A DNA stretch of 47,153 nucleotides. Source: a bacterium BMS3Bbin03 (lineage in GTDB: Bacteria; Zhuqueibacterota; JdFR-76; BMS3Abin05). The stretch covers positions 1-47,153 of the forward strand of contig BDTM01000041.1 of the NCBI GenBank assembly GCA_002898015.1, in the 5' to 3' direction. The position numbers and the translations under genes are program-made. The notes under the pieces were generated by a model. It had not been told where the DNA came from. It ran no database searches and worked only from the letters and a program-made list of their open reading frames with translations. Below, one piece after another: positions 25,390 to 34,189 of this stretch (position 1 is its first letter; the number at the start of each line of letters is the position of its first letter).

Positions 25390-26777
25390 CCGTTCGTCTC
25401 TTGTTTAAGGATATTTTCGGCTTCTTTAAGAGAATTTTCCACGGCTTCGGGCCCGGTGCCCCCTGCGATATTTCGCCGGGAAAGGCTGTGTTCGATTGTC
25501 AGCCAATCCAAAACGTCTTTTTCAAACAGCGGGGAATAGGCTTTAAATTCATCTAAAGAAAATGAGTTTAGATTTTTTCCTGTGTCGCCGCAATCCCGAA
25601 CCAGTTTTCCCACAACAGCGTGTGCTTCACGAAACGGGACGCCCTTTTCCGTCAGATAATCGGCCAGATCCGTGGCCAGCGTGAAGGGGTGAATGGCTTC
25701 TTTCATCCGTTTTTTGTGAAAACGGGATGTTGCCAGAACCTGCGCAAAGATTTTTATGGCCGGTAAGGCATTGTTTACAATGGCAAAAAGCTGAACTTTG
25801 TCTTCCTGCAAATCCCGGTTGTAGGTGAGCGGCAGGCCCTTTTCCAGAGAAAGCAGTGCGGTTAAACGACCGATATTGCCGGCGGCTTTGCCGCGAATGA
25901 GTTCCAGCGAATCCGGGTTTTTTTTCTGGGGCATCATGCTGCTGCCGGTGGAATAGGCGTCCGAGAGTGTTAAAAAGCCGAACGCCTGTGTGCTCCACAG
26001 GATAAAATCCTCGGCGTAGCGGCTGAGTGTGACGGAAATCTGCGTCAGAATTCCGGAAAATTCGGTCAAAACATCCCGGTGGCTGACGGCGTCCGCACTA
26101 TTGGGACTGACGCGCTCGAAGCCCAACTCGCGTGCCAGAAATTTCCGGTCTATTGGAAAGGCGGAACCGGCCAGGGCGCCGCTTCCCAGAGGCATCACAT
26201 TTAGCCGGACGAAGTTTTCCTCGAGCCGCTGAAAAGAGCGGGAAAGCATCCAGAACAGCGAAAGCAAATAATGGGACAGCAGAATGGGCTGCGCCTGCTG
26301 AAGATGCGTGTAGCCCGGCAGGACGGTGTTTCTGTGCGTTTTGGCCAGCGCCAGACTATTTTTTTGAAGCGTCCGAACGGCCGCTTGTGTTTCCCTGTTT
26401 TTGTCTTTCATGTACAAAAGCACGTCCGTCATCACCTGGTCATTTCGACTGCGCCCGGTGTGGATTTTGGCACCCGCGCCGTCCGTGAGTTCCGTCAGCC
26501 GTCGTTCGATGGCGGTATGAATATCTTCGTCGCCTGGTTCAAATGGGAAGGTACCCGCCTGAAACTCGATCGCAATGTGTTCCAAATTATTCAGAATCCG
26601 GTCAAGCTCCTTCCGGGTAAAAATGCCTATTTTCTGCAGGGCTTTTGCGTACGCTCGATTAACCCCAATGTCGTAAGCGGCCAGGATTTTATCAAACGAA
26701 AGTGATTCACTGAAAATTTCCATTTCCGGGTCGGTTTTTTGGGAAAATCGACCCCCCCACAATTTTGATTTTTTCAT
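25386..26777 (-). CDS. argH: argininosuccinate lyase
   Basis: It splits argininosuccinate into arginine and fumarate, the last step of the pathway. The 463-residue protein starts with KLWGGRFSQKTDPEMEIFSE and carries DIHTAIERRLTE, KIHTGRSRNDQVMTD and TVLPGYTHLQQAQPI. It also carries the fumarase/aspartase-superfamily signature GSSMMPQKKNPDSLELIRGK with the catalytic serine loop. Length is typical. An inverted repeat in the 78-base gap separates it from argG, and it overlaps argC by 4 bases. Confidence 0.96.
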   Translation of the reverse strand: MKKSKLWGGRFSQKTDPEMEIFSESLSFDKILAAYDIGVNRAYAKALQKIGIFTRKELDRILNNLEHIAIEFQAGTFPFEPGDEDIHTAIERRLTELTDGAGAKIHTGRSRNDQVMTDVLLYMKDKNRETQAAVRTLQKNSLALAKTHRNTVLPGYTHLQQAQPILLSHYLLSLFWMLSRSFQRLEENFVRLNVMPLGSGALAGSAFPIDRKFLARELGFERVSPNSADAVSHRDVLTEFSGILTQISVTLSRYAEDFILWSTQAFGFLTLSDAYSTGSSMMPQKKNPDSLELIRGKAAGNIGRLTALLSLEKGLPLTYNRDLQEDKVQLFAIVNNALPAIKIFAQVLATSRFHKKRMKEAIHPFTLATDLADYLTEKGVPFREAHAVVGKLVRDCGDTGKNLNSFSLDEFKAYSPLFEKDVLDWLTIEHSLSRRNIAGGTGPEAVENSLKEAENILKQETNG

Positions 26778-26811
26778 TTTCGTGATCCAAGTAAAAGATT
26801 AACCGCGAAGT

Positions 26812-26848
26812 CGTCAAAACACAACGAAAAAATCTTTGTGCCTTGACG
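26812..26848. repeat. inverted repeat inside the arginine operon (argG-argH gap)
   Basis: CGTCAA..CACAA (26812-26824) pairs with TTGTG..TTGACG (26837-26848) around an A-rich loop. In the direction of transcription no T-run follows, so a terminator is unlikely. It resembles the AACCGCGAAG-type intergenic repeats and could stabilise the argG transcript or lower distal expression. Confidence 0.55.
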
Positions 26849-26855
26849 GCGTTTT

Positions 26856-28115
26856 TTAGTCTCTTTTAAATTTGCTGTAGTCCGGTTTACGAAATTCGCT
26901 GATTCCGGTATCGGCAATGTCAATCAGGGCCTTCACTTTTAGGGGCAGGCCGAACAGGTTGATAAATCCCTCGGCATCTTTTTGGTTGTACACGTCTTCC
27001 TCCCCGAATGTGGCAAATTCTTCACGATACAGCGAGTAGGGTGATTTTCGCCCCTGGACAATAATGTTCCCTTTGTACAGTTTAAGCCGGACAATTCCCG
27101 TCACCTTTTTCTGTGTATGATCGACGAACGCATCCAGGGCTTCCCGAAGCGGGGTGAACCAGAGTCCGTCGTACACCAACTCGGCGTAAGTCGGCGCCAT
27201 GGAATCTTTAAAATGCAGCGTTCGGGCATCCAGAACCAGGCTCTCTAATTCCCGGTGAGCCGCATAAAGAATGGTGCCTCCCGGTGTTTCGTACACCCCG
27301 CGGGATTTCATGCCGACCAGGCGGTTTTCGACGATGTCCACCCGCCCGATGCCGTGCTTTTTCCCCAGATCGTTTAGAAAGCTCAGCAGCGCCACAGCCC
27401 CCATTTTTTTATGATTGACTTTGGTTGGAATTCCCTTCTCGAAGTCGATTTCAACAAATTCCGGCGTGTCCGGGGCATTCTCCGGTGAAACGGTGGTTTC
27501 GAAAATACTTTCGGGCGGGGGCTGCCAGGGATCCTCCAGAATGCCCCCTTCACTGCTCCGGTGCCAGATATTGGTGTCGTTGCTGTAGATTTTATCGGGA
27601 GAAGCTGAAATGGGGATGTTGCGCGCTTTGGCGTAAGCAATGGCATCTTCACGGGAGCGAATGTTCCATTCCCGCCAGGGCGCAATCACTTTTAAGGTCG
27701 GATTGAAAGCCTTGTAGGTGAGTTCGAACCGTACCTGATCATTGCCTTTTCCGGTGCACCCGTGCGCCAGGGCATCGGCCCCCTCCGCTTCTGCAATTTC
27801 AACCTGACGTCTGGCAAGAAGCGGGCGGGCAAACGAAGTTCCCAGCAAATATTTGCCTTCGTAAGTGGCACCGGCTTTCAGAGTGGGGAAGATGTAGTTT
27901 TCCACAAATTCTTTTCGCAAATCCTCGATGTAGATTTTAGCGGCGCCCGTCGCAAGAGCCTTCTCTTCCAGGCCTTCCATCTCATCATCCTGCCCGAGGT
28001 AACCGGTAACGGCAATGACCTCGCAATTGTAATTTTCTTTTAACCAGGGGATGATGATCGAGGTGTCCAGACCACCGGAATATGCCAATACAACTTTTTT
28101 AATGGATTTTTCCAT
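26856..28115 (-). CDS. argG: argininosuccinate synthase
   Basis: It condenses citrulline and aspartate with ATP to give argininosuccinate. The 419-residue protein opens with [18 protein letters not shown] (the SGGLDTS nucleotide-binding loop) and has [19 protein letters not shown]. It also has [20 protein letters not shown] and [19 protein letters not shown]. Length and motifs are standard. It is the first gene of the operon; AGGAGA lies about 8 bases before the ATG, and a sigma-70-type promoter is about 250 bases upstream. Ornithine carbamoyltransferase is not in this window, so citrulline must be made by a gene elsewhere. Confidence 0.96.
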   Translation of the reverse strand: MEKSIKKVVLAYSGGLDTSIIIPWLKENYNCEVIAVTGYLGQDDEMEGLEEKALATGAAKIYIEDLRKEFVENYIFPTLKAGATYEGKYLLGTSFARPLLARRQVEIAEAEGADALAHGCTGKGNDQVRFELTYKAFNPTLKVIAPWREWNIRSREDAIAYAKARNIPISASPDKIYSNDTNIWHRSSEGGILEDPWQPPPESIFETTVSPENAPDTPEFVEIDFEKGIPTKVNHKKMGAVALLSFLNDLGKKHGIGRVDIVENRLVGMKSRGVYETPGGTILYAAHRELESLVLDARTLHFKDSMAPTYAELVYDGLWFTPLREALDAFVDHTQKKVTGIVRLKLYKGNIIVQGRKSPYSLYREEFATFGEEDVYNQKDAEGFINLFGLPLKVKALIDIADTGISEFRKPDYSKFKRD

Positions 28116-28366
28116 AATAAAAATCTCCTATTAATAGTTTCATTAATTGAGAAAAATTAAATTAGATAAACGGATAAAATAAATGAATGAAATTATTTAA
28201 TGTGCCAATGAGTTCCGCCTGAACCGGCGGGGCAGAAAAGATGGGAGTAAATCTCCTACGGCTACAATTGGGGAAATTGTAACAAAGAATGAAAATGATA
28301 CAGGTTGTTCTGTCAAAAATAAATGTTTCATGATCCCGTCTGTTTTTTTTATTAAAATCGATTCTA
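28116..28366 (-). other. 250-base leader of the arginine operon
   Basis: This untranslated stretch lies between the promoter and argG. On the minus strand it contains GGAGATTTACTCC and CCGCCGGTTCAGGCGG hairpins. It also contains an AT-rich TGAAT/ATT-type partial palindrome (28184-28200, seen on the plus strand) loosely like an ArgR box. No leader peptide rich in arginine codons is evident. Regulation by ArgR or by leader folding is possible but unproven. Confidence 0.35.
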
Positions 28367-28395
28367 AAGATAAACAAAATTAGGCGAAATGTCAA
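28367..28395 (-). promoter_or_regulatory. sigma-70-type promoter of the arginine operon
   Basis: On the minus strand a perfect TTGACA (28390-28395) is separated by 17 bases from TATCTT (28367-28372). It is the strongest promoter-like sequence in the gap before argG. Confidence 0.65.
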
Positions 28396-28529
28396 GTAAA
28401 AAACCCAAAAAACAGTAAAAACCGTTTGATTTTTCTCCGATTATTCTTAAATTAAACCATTCCCTTATAGAACAGTTTATCCTTTTTTGTTTGTTTTTTA
28501 GACGCTGCCGGCTTTTTTATGAATAAAAA

Positions 28530-28649
28530 TCTCTAACAGGAAAGTGTCCGGATGATGCGTCTGGAATTTTTGCCGAGTTTACGGATGTATTTGAGATAGA
28601 AAAAGAGTTCAATAAAATAATTGAAAACCTTGTCCATGAAAGAGCCTGA
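28530..28649 (+). pseudogene. possible C-terminal remnant of an unknown gene
   Basis: A short open frame without a start codon reads SGIFAEFTDVFEIEKEFNK and then IIENLVHERA before TGA at 28647-28649. It overlaps the first codons of the next gene in the manner of operon neighbours. The acidic, helical sequence is not base-compositional noise to my eye, but I cannot name a family. It may be the tail of a gene lost with the neighbouring methyltransferase. Confidence 0.3.
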
Positions 28650-29241
28650 AGCACTTATTCCGAAACATGGCGGATATCGGAAGCTAAAGAGCTTTCAGAT
28701 TGCACAGTTGGTTTATGATGTAACCGTGCGTTTTTGCAGCCGCTACATCGACAAACGCAGCCGCACCCATGATCAAATGGTGCAGGCGGCGCGCAGCGGC
28801 GTGCAAAATATTGCCGAAGGCAGCCAGATGTCCGGCACATCGAAAAAAATGGAAATGAAACTGACCAACGTGGCCCGGGCCAGTCTGGAAGAACTGCGAC
28901 TGGACTATGAGGATTTTTTAAGACAAAGGGGGCTGGAAAAGTGGGAACCGGACGACCCAGCTCTGGTTCGGTTTAAAAAGAAACGCTGCTCGACATTGGA
29001 AGAAGTACAAGCTTGGGTAAAAGACGAACACCGGCGAGCATTGACAGACACAGCCGGCCATGAAAGTCCGAAACGAAAAAGACTTTATTCGGAAATTGTA
29101 GCAAATGGTGTTCTTTCTCTTTTGAATCTGTGTTGTTATTTTTTAGACCGCCAGCTTGCCGCGCAGGCCGCTTCTTTTGAAAAAGAAGGCGGCTTTACCG
29201 AACGGCTCTATCGGCGGCGCAAAAGCAGCCGAGGGAAATGA
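28636..29241 (+). CDS. four-helix-bundle suffix-domain protein
   Basis: This 201-residue protein belongs to the four-helix-bundle group related to 23S rRNA intervening-sequence proteins (the subgroup with a suffix domain). The core (about 15-100) shows GYRKLKSFQIAQLVYDVTV, DKRSRTHDQMVQAARSGVQN and IAEGSQMSGTSKKMEMKLTN, with EELRLDYEDFLRQRGLEKW after it. The suffix (about 150-200) includes EIVANGVLSLLNLCCYFLD. I chose the ATG at 28636; the TTG at 28621 has no ribosome-binding site, and the ATG also has a poor one. It precedes a wrecked methyltransferase gene, and no reverse transcriptase is nearby. Its molecular function is unknown; these bundles form ring-like oligomers that may bind nucleic acid. 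Confidence 0.78.
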   Translation: MKEPEALIPKHGGYRKLKSFQIAQLVYDVTVRFCSRYIDKRSRTHDQMVQAARSGVQNIAEGSQMSGTSKKMEMKLTNVARASLEELRLDYEDFLRQRGLEKWEPDDPALVRFKKKRCSTLEEVQAWVKDEHRRALTDTAGHESPKRKRLYSEIVANGVLSLLNLCCYFLDRQLAAQAASFEKEGGFTERLYRRRKSSRGK

Positions 29242-29287
29242 GCAAGGAACTTTGGAAATCATGAAAAAGCCATAGGAAAACAACAGT

Positions 29288-29572
29288 ATGGCCAAAAAGC
29301 AGCAGCCCCAAAAGATTGAAGTCATCAAGCACGGCGACGCCAAACGCAAAAATATTCCCGTCGCCGGATTACCATCGACACGTCAAGAACAGCCCTTGCC
29401 TTGACGCGCATCATGCGCGCGCTATCCCTGCTATATTTTATTTTAGCTGACAGCGCGCGAGGAGGGGCAGCGCAAAGAGGCCGAAATCAAAGGTATGGCG
29501 CCCCCAGAAGCGCCCACCTGCGGCAATATCCGGCAGGGGTTTGTTTACCATCCCGCGCCGCTTGTTCAATGA
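29288..29572 (+). pseudogene. wrecked site-specific DNA methyltransferase (Mod-like)
   Basis: Three open pieces match parts of one large adenine-specific methyltransferase family (COG2189 type). The start at 29288 gives the N terminus: PQKIEVIKHGDAKRKNIPVA, ending in TGA at 29402. A second frame (from about 29389) gives TALALTRIMRALSLLYFILA, and after a further shift a third gives REEGQRKEAEIKGMAPPEA and PTCGNIRQGFVY before TGA at 29570-29572. Relatives carry the N-terminal piece at the start and the TRARLM...YYLLADSPEGRRKEAE...GDIRQGFVY piece several hundred residues later. The catalytic DPPY and FxGxG region is therefore missing. A large internal deletion plus frameshifts have destroyed the gene. 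It directly follows the four-helix-bundle gene, probably its former operon partner. Confidence 0.7.
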
Positions 29573-29606
29573 AATTTCAACTGTTGTTTAAGCTGAGAAA
29601 ACTGAT

Positions 29607-30065
29607 ATGCGTATCGAAGATGAATTAAAAGGGCGTTTCAGGAATGAATACCATAAGGGTTTGATTAATCTAAATTATACCGTTAAGCAATTAACGTACG
29701 GTTTTCGCCAGTTCCTAAAAAAGCATGGACTAACCGAACCTCAATACAATATATTAAAAATATTGAGAGGGTTTCGTTCCGAAGCGCCTCTTTCTATCGG
29801 ATTTATCAAAGAAAGAATGTTGGATAAAAATTCCGACGTCAGCCGGATCGTGGACAAATTGTACATGAATGGCCTGGTGAATCGCCGGGAAAATCCAACC
29901 GATAGAAGGCAAAAAGAGGTGGACATCACAGAGAGCGGATTAGCATTATTGGAAAAAATGGATGATTGTGAAAAAATGATCGATACTCTTTTGAGTAATT
30001 TAGCACCGGAAGAGGTGCAGGAGTTAAACAGACTTTTGGATAAAATTCGAGAGAAAGCGGATTAA
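29607..30065 (+). CDS. MarR-family transcriptional regulator
   Basis: This is a 152-residue DNA-binding regulator. The winged-helix core (about 35-110) shows HGLTEPQYNILKILRGF, the recognition-helix region MLDKNSDVSRIVDKLYMNG and the wing LVNRRENPTDRRQKEVDITE, with the DxRxxxV-type pattern of MarR wings. Flanking helices at both ends should form the dimer interface. It is followed by the DUF72 gene after 14 bases, so the two are probably co-transcribed. No signal ligand or operator is evident; autoregulation is usual for the family. A sugar, antibiotic or oxidant sensor cannot be distinguished from sequence. Confidence 0.9.
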   Translation: MRIEDELKGRFRNEYHKGLINLNYTVKQLTYGFRQFLKKHGLTEPQYNILKILRGFRSEAPLSIGFIKERMLDKNSDVSRIVDKLYMNGLVNRRENPTDRRQKEVDITESGLALLEKMDDCEKMIDTLLSNLAPEEVQELNRLLDKIREKAD

Positions 30066-30079
30066 CACTTGAACCAGTC

Positions 30080-30814
30080 ATGAAACACGCAGCGATTTAC
30101 ATTGGGACATCCGGTTACAGCTACCCGCACTGGAGAGGGGCGTTTTACCCCGATTCCGTGAAACCTGCCGACTATTTGAAATTTTATGCCGCGAACTTCA
30201 ACTCGGTGGAAATCAATTATTCGTATTATCACATTCCGCCGGAGAAGACGGTGGAAAAATGGGCGGAGGAAACGCCGGCCGAATTCCGGTTTACATTGAA
30301 AGCCAATCGCCGGATCACCCATCGCGGCAAACTGCACAACGTGGAAGGTGTCACGAAAGTGATGACCTGGCGAATGCACCTGCTGGGAGAAAAGGCCGGG
30401 GTGCTGCTTTTTCAATTGCCGCCCAGCTTTTCAATCGATCTGGAACGACTGGAAAAATTTCTGCAAATTCTTCCGACCGATGTTCGGTGCGCCTTTGAAT
30501 TTCGCAATTCCTCCTGGTTTGTGCCAGAAACGTTTTCGCTTTTGGAAAGCCATCAGAGAGGATTCTGTATTGTAAGCGCCCCGGAGTTTCCGGTTTTGCC
30601 GAAAGCTACTGCGCCCTTTGTGTATTTTCGATTTCACGGCCGGGATAAATGGATCTATTACAGCTATTCCGACGACGAGCTCCGTTTCTGGGCGGAAAAG
30701 ATGCGTGCGTTTCAGGAACAGGGGCGAGAGGTATTTGCCTATTTTAATAATGATCCGGAAGCCAACGCCGTGAAGAATGCGCTCAGATTGAAGGAGATTT
30801 TGGCGGAGAAGTAA
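30080..30814 (+). CDS. DUF72 (YecE-like) family protein
   Basis: This is a TIM-barrel-like protein of the widespread DUF72 family, whose biochemical function is still unclear. The 244 residues include the diagnostic start IYIGTSGYSYPHWRGAFYP. They continue with YAANFNSVEINYSYYHIPP, EFRFTLKANRRITHRGKL, LLFQLPPSFSID, RCAFEFRNSSW and YFRFHGRDKWIYYSYSDDE, and end VFAYFNNDPEANAVKNAL. Length is normal for the family. It follows the MarR regulator by 14 bases. A damaged paralogue with the same downstream sequence lies at 38684-38900. Confidence 0.92.
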   Translation: MKHAAIYIGTSGYSYPHWRGAFYPDSVKPADYLKFYAANFNSVEINYSYYHIPPEKTVEKWAEETPAEFRFTLKANRRITHRGKLHNVEGVTKVMTWRMHLLGEKAGVLLFQLPPSFSIDLERLEKFLQILPTDVRCAFEFRNSSWFVPETFSLLESHQRGFCIVSAPEFPVLPKATAPFVYFRFHGRDKWIYYSYSDDELRFWAEKMRAFQEQGREVFAYFNNDPEANAVKNALRLKEILAEK

Positions 30815-30902
30815 TTCCCAATTGCCCTTTTGGTGATTATTGGCAACGATTCAGAAATACGGCTGCCGCAACGTCAGGAATGCGCTGAGGTTTTCATCAA
30901 TA

Positions 30903-31250
30903 TTATGACAGGATTAAAGGATTATTTGAAATCGAATCTGACTTCATGATTTTCCACATGGCAGTTATGTCTTCCAGGCATTGAAGTCCCACCCGCATAG
31001 ATTTAGTGCCTGGTACACCATCTCCACTGCGGCCGAGAGAGCCTCCGAGACTGGCGACCATGTGAATAGCCTCATGTAAAGACGGCGCTTGTTCAGTTAG
31101 AATAGGGCTTTGAGTTTTATAACTCACTAAAGCTTTCCATTCTGCTTCTTCGAAAAATACGGTACAAGGCACATCAGGTACTTCACGACCCAACTTGGTC
31201 AAATGGAAAATCTGCCAGGCAATAACAATGTCAATCGCCAGGCTGTAGTG
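30903..31250 (-). pseudogene. C-terminal fragment of an IS4-family (Tn5-like) transposase
   Basis: The minus strand reads SLAIDIVIAWQIFHLTKLGR, then EVPDVPCTVFFEEAEWKA and LHEAIHMVASLGGSLGRSGD, with PGTKSMRVGLQCLEDITAM at the end. This matches the tail of Tn5/IS4-group transposases, which typically read LGRECPDLPC, a Glu-rich FEEEEWKA and GGFLGRKGDGEPG. A stop codon (31251-31253) lies immediately upstream and the catalytic DDE core is gone. No terminal inverted repeats could be identified. It is an inactive relic. Confidence 0.8.
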
Positions 31251-31556
31251 CTAAAGGCCAGGCCGCCCACTTTTTCTCATAATTGGGTAATCCTTTTTTG
31301 ATGAGGTATCTGATATTCTTGCACAATTGTGCAAAAAATTATAAAAGTTTTTGGCGGAAATAAAGGGAAAATACAATTTGTTTTTCAATAAATCCTGATT
31401 TTTCCCTTGCTTTTTGTCTGTTTTATTTTATTATTATTTAATAAGCCAACGGGCAGATTTACTTGCAATTATCTCTGGTATCCGGTACACGAAAAATCAC
31501 CCCCTTGTTTGAGATGCTGTGACATAAACGTTTAAGAATAATTACTTGAATAAACA
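31251..31556. other. intergenic region before the FG-GAP sensor kinase
   Basis: AT-rich and without coding signal. It contains the palindromic promoter-like site listed separately (31316-31345). The remaining bases show no repeat or hairpin I would stand behind. Confidence 0.5.
31316..31345 (+). promoter_or_regulatory. perfect 16-bp palindrome overlapping a promoter-like sequence
   Basis: TTGCACAATTGTGCAA (31319-31334) is a perfect palindrome. TTGCAC (31319-31324) could act as -35, with TATAAA (31340-31345) 15 bases on, or TTCTTG with TTATAA at 17. It lies about 210 bases upstream of the sensor kinase gene, so it may be an operator. The binding protein is unknown. Confidence 0.4.
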
Positions 31557-34088
31557 ATGCACCGCATAAAAATTCCTTTTTTGAGAAGGTCTGGCGTTTT
31601 TATTCTATTTCTGTTCCTGGTTATTTCCTCTACCCTTGCTCATGCGAAAACGCTGCATTACAGACTCCATCCAATTTGGACACGCTCTTTTACGCCACAA
31701 ATTGTCGATTTGAATGGTGACGGTACAGACGAATTGGTCATTGTGCATGGGTCTCAGATCGATGTGCAGGATTGGAAACTGCGGTACTTCTATCACAGCT
31801 TCAAAATCGACCTGACTGTCCCCTTTAACATTCGGGCTATTCCCGGCGCAAGTCTCGATTCTGTGACTTTTTTTTTAACGTTTCGCAAAGCGGATACCAT
31901 TTTTGTAAAATTTCTCCCTCCCACCCGCCTTACCCGAGGAAAAGCTATCCCGGAAAGCTTATTACAAGACTTTTATTTTTTCGTGCGTTCCCCCAAAACA
32001 CTACCGTCAAACTTTTACCAATCCATTGGCTATTTAGGCAATTATCAAAACAACCATGGGCACCGGAATTGGTTATTTCGGTTCAATACGGCCTGGGACA
32101 AATGGGGGAAACGGGGTCTTTTGGCGGCAACTATCCACCCGCCCAAAATTCTCTGGCACTATTTTTCGGGGCCTCAAATATTCCATGTTGTCCTGGATGA
32201 TCTTAATGGTGACGGCAACAAGGAGATTATTCTAAGCTCTTATGCCCCGGCAAATGGCGTAAAGGGGCGAGACACACGCGATAACAAATCCTACATTTTT
32301 GTTTTGAATTCCGAGGGGAAAGAAATCTGGAAACGAAGTTTGGGAACTTACTGGACGGGAAGCTACGCTACGGTGGGTCGATTTAACGGAGGAAAAAGGA
32401 TTGTAGCCTGCCAGCAGAACCTGCGAGATTCAACCAATCAACAGGATAAAATATTCTTAATGGATCCCATGACCGGGCGGGTGCTGCTTCAGAAATCGAT
32501 TGGGGATCGCCTTGCCGTTTCACCTTTGGTTTTTCAACTTCTTTTCTGCAAAGATTTTAATGGTGACGGGCAGGACGAAATTGTAACGGGGAATACAAAC
32601 GGTTTTGTCTATATGTTGGACGGCTCGCTCTCAGAAATTCGCACATCAAAATCATACGGACATCCTATTGCTCCGGTCGTTGTCGATGATCTGGATGGGG
32701 ATGGGATTGACGAAATTGTCTGTTACCTCCCGGAGAATGAGATTGTTGTACTTAATGACGCGCTTCAGGAGCTTTGCCGTTATAGACTTTCTACGCTTTC
32801 ACGCACTTTGATAAAACCCATTCATGCCGATGGCGAAACTTACCTTTTGCTTTCTTATCAAGTGAACGGCAATCAACAGAGTACTGTTTTGGAATTCGAA
32901 AAATCAAGGTTTCCTTTTGTGTTTTCAGGAAGTTCCACCCGTCGAACAGCAAAATGGGCTGGCATTTTTGCTTTGCTTCTATTAGCGGGTTTTTTTACTT
33001 ACGGGAAGTACCGGTTCGACCGGCAATTTCTAACCCTCATTGCTCAGAATGAGCTGTCAGATAAACTTCTGTTACTAAGTAAAAACTGGAAAATTAAATA
33101 TATCGGAGATCAATGGACCACGTTTTTTAACACACATTTTACCCAGGCACGAGGTAAAAAGATCAACCGGTTTCTACAAGAACCGAAACTGAAACCTCTC
33201 AAAAAAGGTATCACGGAACTTTTGAATGGCGATAAATCCGAATTATCTATTACGATTGATAATAATTCTTCTGAACCAAATTCCTACCGATTGACAGTAC
33301 GCTACATTCCTGTCTCCAAGCTTTACAGTCTCATGCTCTTTAATACCAGTGAAGAAGAATATCTCAGGCAAATGCGGCAGTGGGCCTCGATTGCGCAGCG
33401 TCTTGCCCACGGGATCAAGAATCCTCTGACTACAGTCAAATTGAATGCCGAAGAACTGGCCCATTTCTTAAAAGAGAAGGCTCCAAAACAATTAAAGGAT
33501 GCCTCCGAATATCTTGATGCCATTACCGAGCAAGTAGACCGCCTGAAACGCATGAGCGACGGGTTCATGCGCTTCGTGGAATTTGAGAAAACTGTTCTAA
33601 AACCAATGGATATAAATGAATTAATTACCGACCTCATTCCTCAGTGGTTTTCCGGGAAGTCGGCTAAAATCCACGTTGAATATGACCTGGCAGAGAATTT
33701 GCCAGAAGCGCTATTGGACGAAAAACAATTTGAGTACGCATTTCGAAATATCTTCTTCAATGCTCTTGAGAGTTTCAACGAAAAAGGGGGGCGCATTCTC
33801 ATTTCCACACGATTTGTGCAGATTTTTCAATCGGAATCAGGTTCCCGGAACAGTTCAGATTACATCGAACTGCAGGTTCAGGATACGGGTCAGGGGATTC
33901 CTCCTGATTTGTTGGATAAAGTGACTCAGCCCTACGTCTCTTCCAAACCCGGCGGCACCGGATTGGGATTGAGCATTGTCCAACGAATCATGGAGAGTCA
34001 CGACGGAGAACTGCACATTGACAGCAGGCAGGGTGAAATGACTACGGTTACTCTTCGCTTCAAGGCAGAGAGCGCGGAATCTATGTAG
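31557..34088 (+). CDS. hybrid FG-GAP/VCBS-propeller sensor histidine kinase (NtrB/NtrY-like)
   Basis: This is a membrane histidine kinase of 843 residues with an unusual sensor. After a signal/anchor segment (about 10-30) comes a large extracytoplasmic region with calcium-type repeats: IVDLNGDGTDELVIV (about 57), VLDDLNGDGNKEIILSS (about 215), CKDFNGDGQDEIVTG (about 335) and VDDLDGDGIDEIVCYL (about 378). These are typical of FG-GAP/VCBS beta-propellers. A membrane segment lies at about 465-483 (IFALLLLAGFFTYGKY) and a PAS-like region at about 495-600. The HisKA box LAHGIKNPLTTVKLN places the phosphorylated residue at His618. The ATPase has NIFFNALESF (N box), VQDTGQGIP and GGTGLGLSIV. No strong ribosome-binding site is seen. 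The NtrC-type regulator gene follows and is the obvious partner. The ligand is unknown; cell-surface or polymer sensing is inferred. Confidence 0.87.
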   Translation: MHRIKIPFLRRSGVFILFLFLVISSTLAHAKTLHYRLHPIWTRSFTPQIVDLNGDGTDELVIVHGSQIDVQDWKLRYFYHSFKIDLTVPFNIRAIPGASLDSVTFFLTFRKADTIFVKFLPPTRLTRGKAIPESLLQDFYFFVRSPKTLPSNFYQSIGYLGNYQNNHGHRNWLFRFNTAWDKWGKRGLLAATIHPPKILWHYFSGPQIFHVVLDDLNGDGNKEIILSSYAPANGVKGRDTRDNKSYIFVLNSEGKEIWKRSLGTYWTGSYATVGRFNGGKRIVACQQNLRDSTNQQDKIFLMDPMTGRVLLQKSIGDRLAVSPLVFQLLFCKDFNGDGQDEIVTGNTNGFVYMLDGSLSEIRTSKSYGHPIAPVVVDDLDGDGIDEIVCYLPENEIVVLNDALQELCRYRLSTLSRTLIKPIHADGETYLLLSYQVNGNQQSTVLEFEKSRFPFVFSGSSTRRTAKWAGIFALLLLAGFFTYGKYRFDRQFLTLIAQNELSDKLLLLSKNWKIKYIGDQWTTFFNTHFTQARGKKINRFLQEPKLKPLKKGITELLNGDKSELSITIDNNSSEPNSYRLTVRYIPVSKLYSLMLFNTSEEEYLRQMRQWASIAQRLAHGIKNPLTTVKLNAEELAHFLKEKAPKQLKDASEYLDAITEQVDRLKRMSDGFMRFVEFEKTVLKPMDINELITDLIPQWFSGKSAKIHVEYDLAENLPEALLDEKQFEYAFRNIFFNALESFNEKGGRILISTRFVQIFQSESGSRNSSDYIELQVQDTGQGIPPDLLDKVTQPYVSSKPGGTGLGLSIVQRIMESHDGELHIDSRQGEMTTVTLRFKAESAESM

Positions 34089-34173
34089 AATCTAAAATAT
34101 GTTGTTATTGGAATCGCCTGTAACATTTTTTCTTTCCCAATAAGGACTTTTGTCACTTTGGTCAGTCCAAAAG

Positions 34174-34189
34174 TGGCACAGGGATTGCA
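34174..34189 (+). promoter_or_regulatory. sigma-54 promoter of the NtrC-type regulator gene
   Basis: TGGCACAGGGATTGCA fits the sigma-54 consensus TGGCACG-N4-TTGCA at every conserved base except the seventh, with exact GG-to-GC spacing. It lies in the 213-base gap after the kinase gene, 112 bases before the regulator ATG. Upstream, ACTTTTG and CAAAAGT form an inverted repeat (about 34146-34173) that could bind the activator. Confidence 0.65.

Noticed and set aside
28184..28200. ArgR operator upstream of argG
   Set aside because: Only one half resembles the TGAAT/ATTCA palindrome; too weak to call.
28636..29241. Diversity-generating retroelement, because the four-helix-bundle protein resembles Avd
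   Set aside because: No reverse transcriptase, no template/variable repeat pair and no target gene are nearby.
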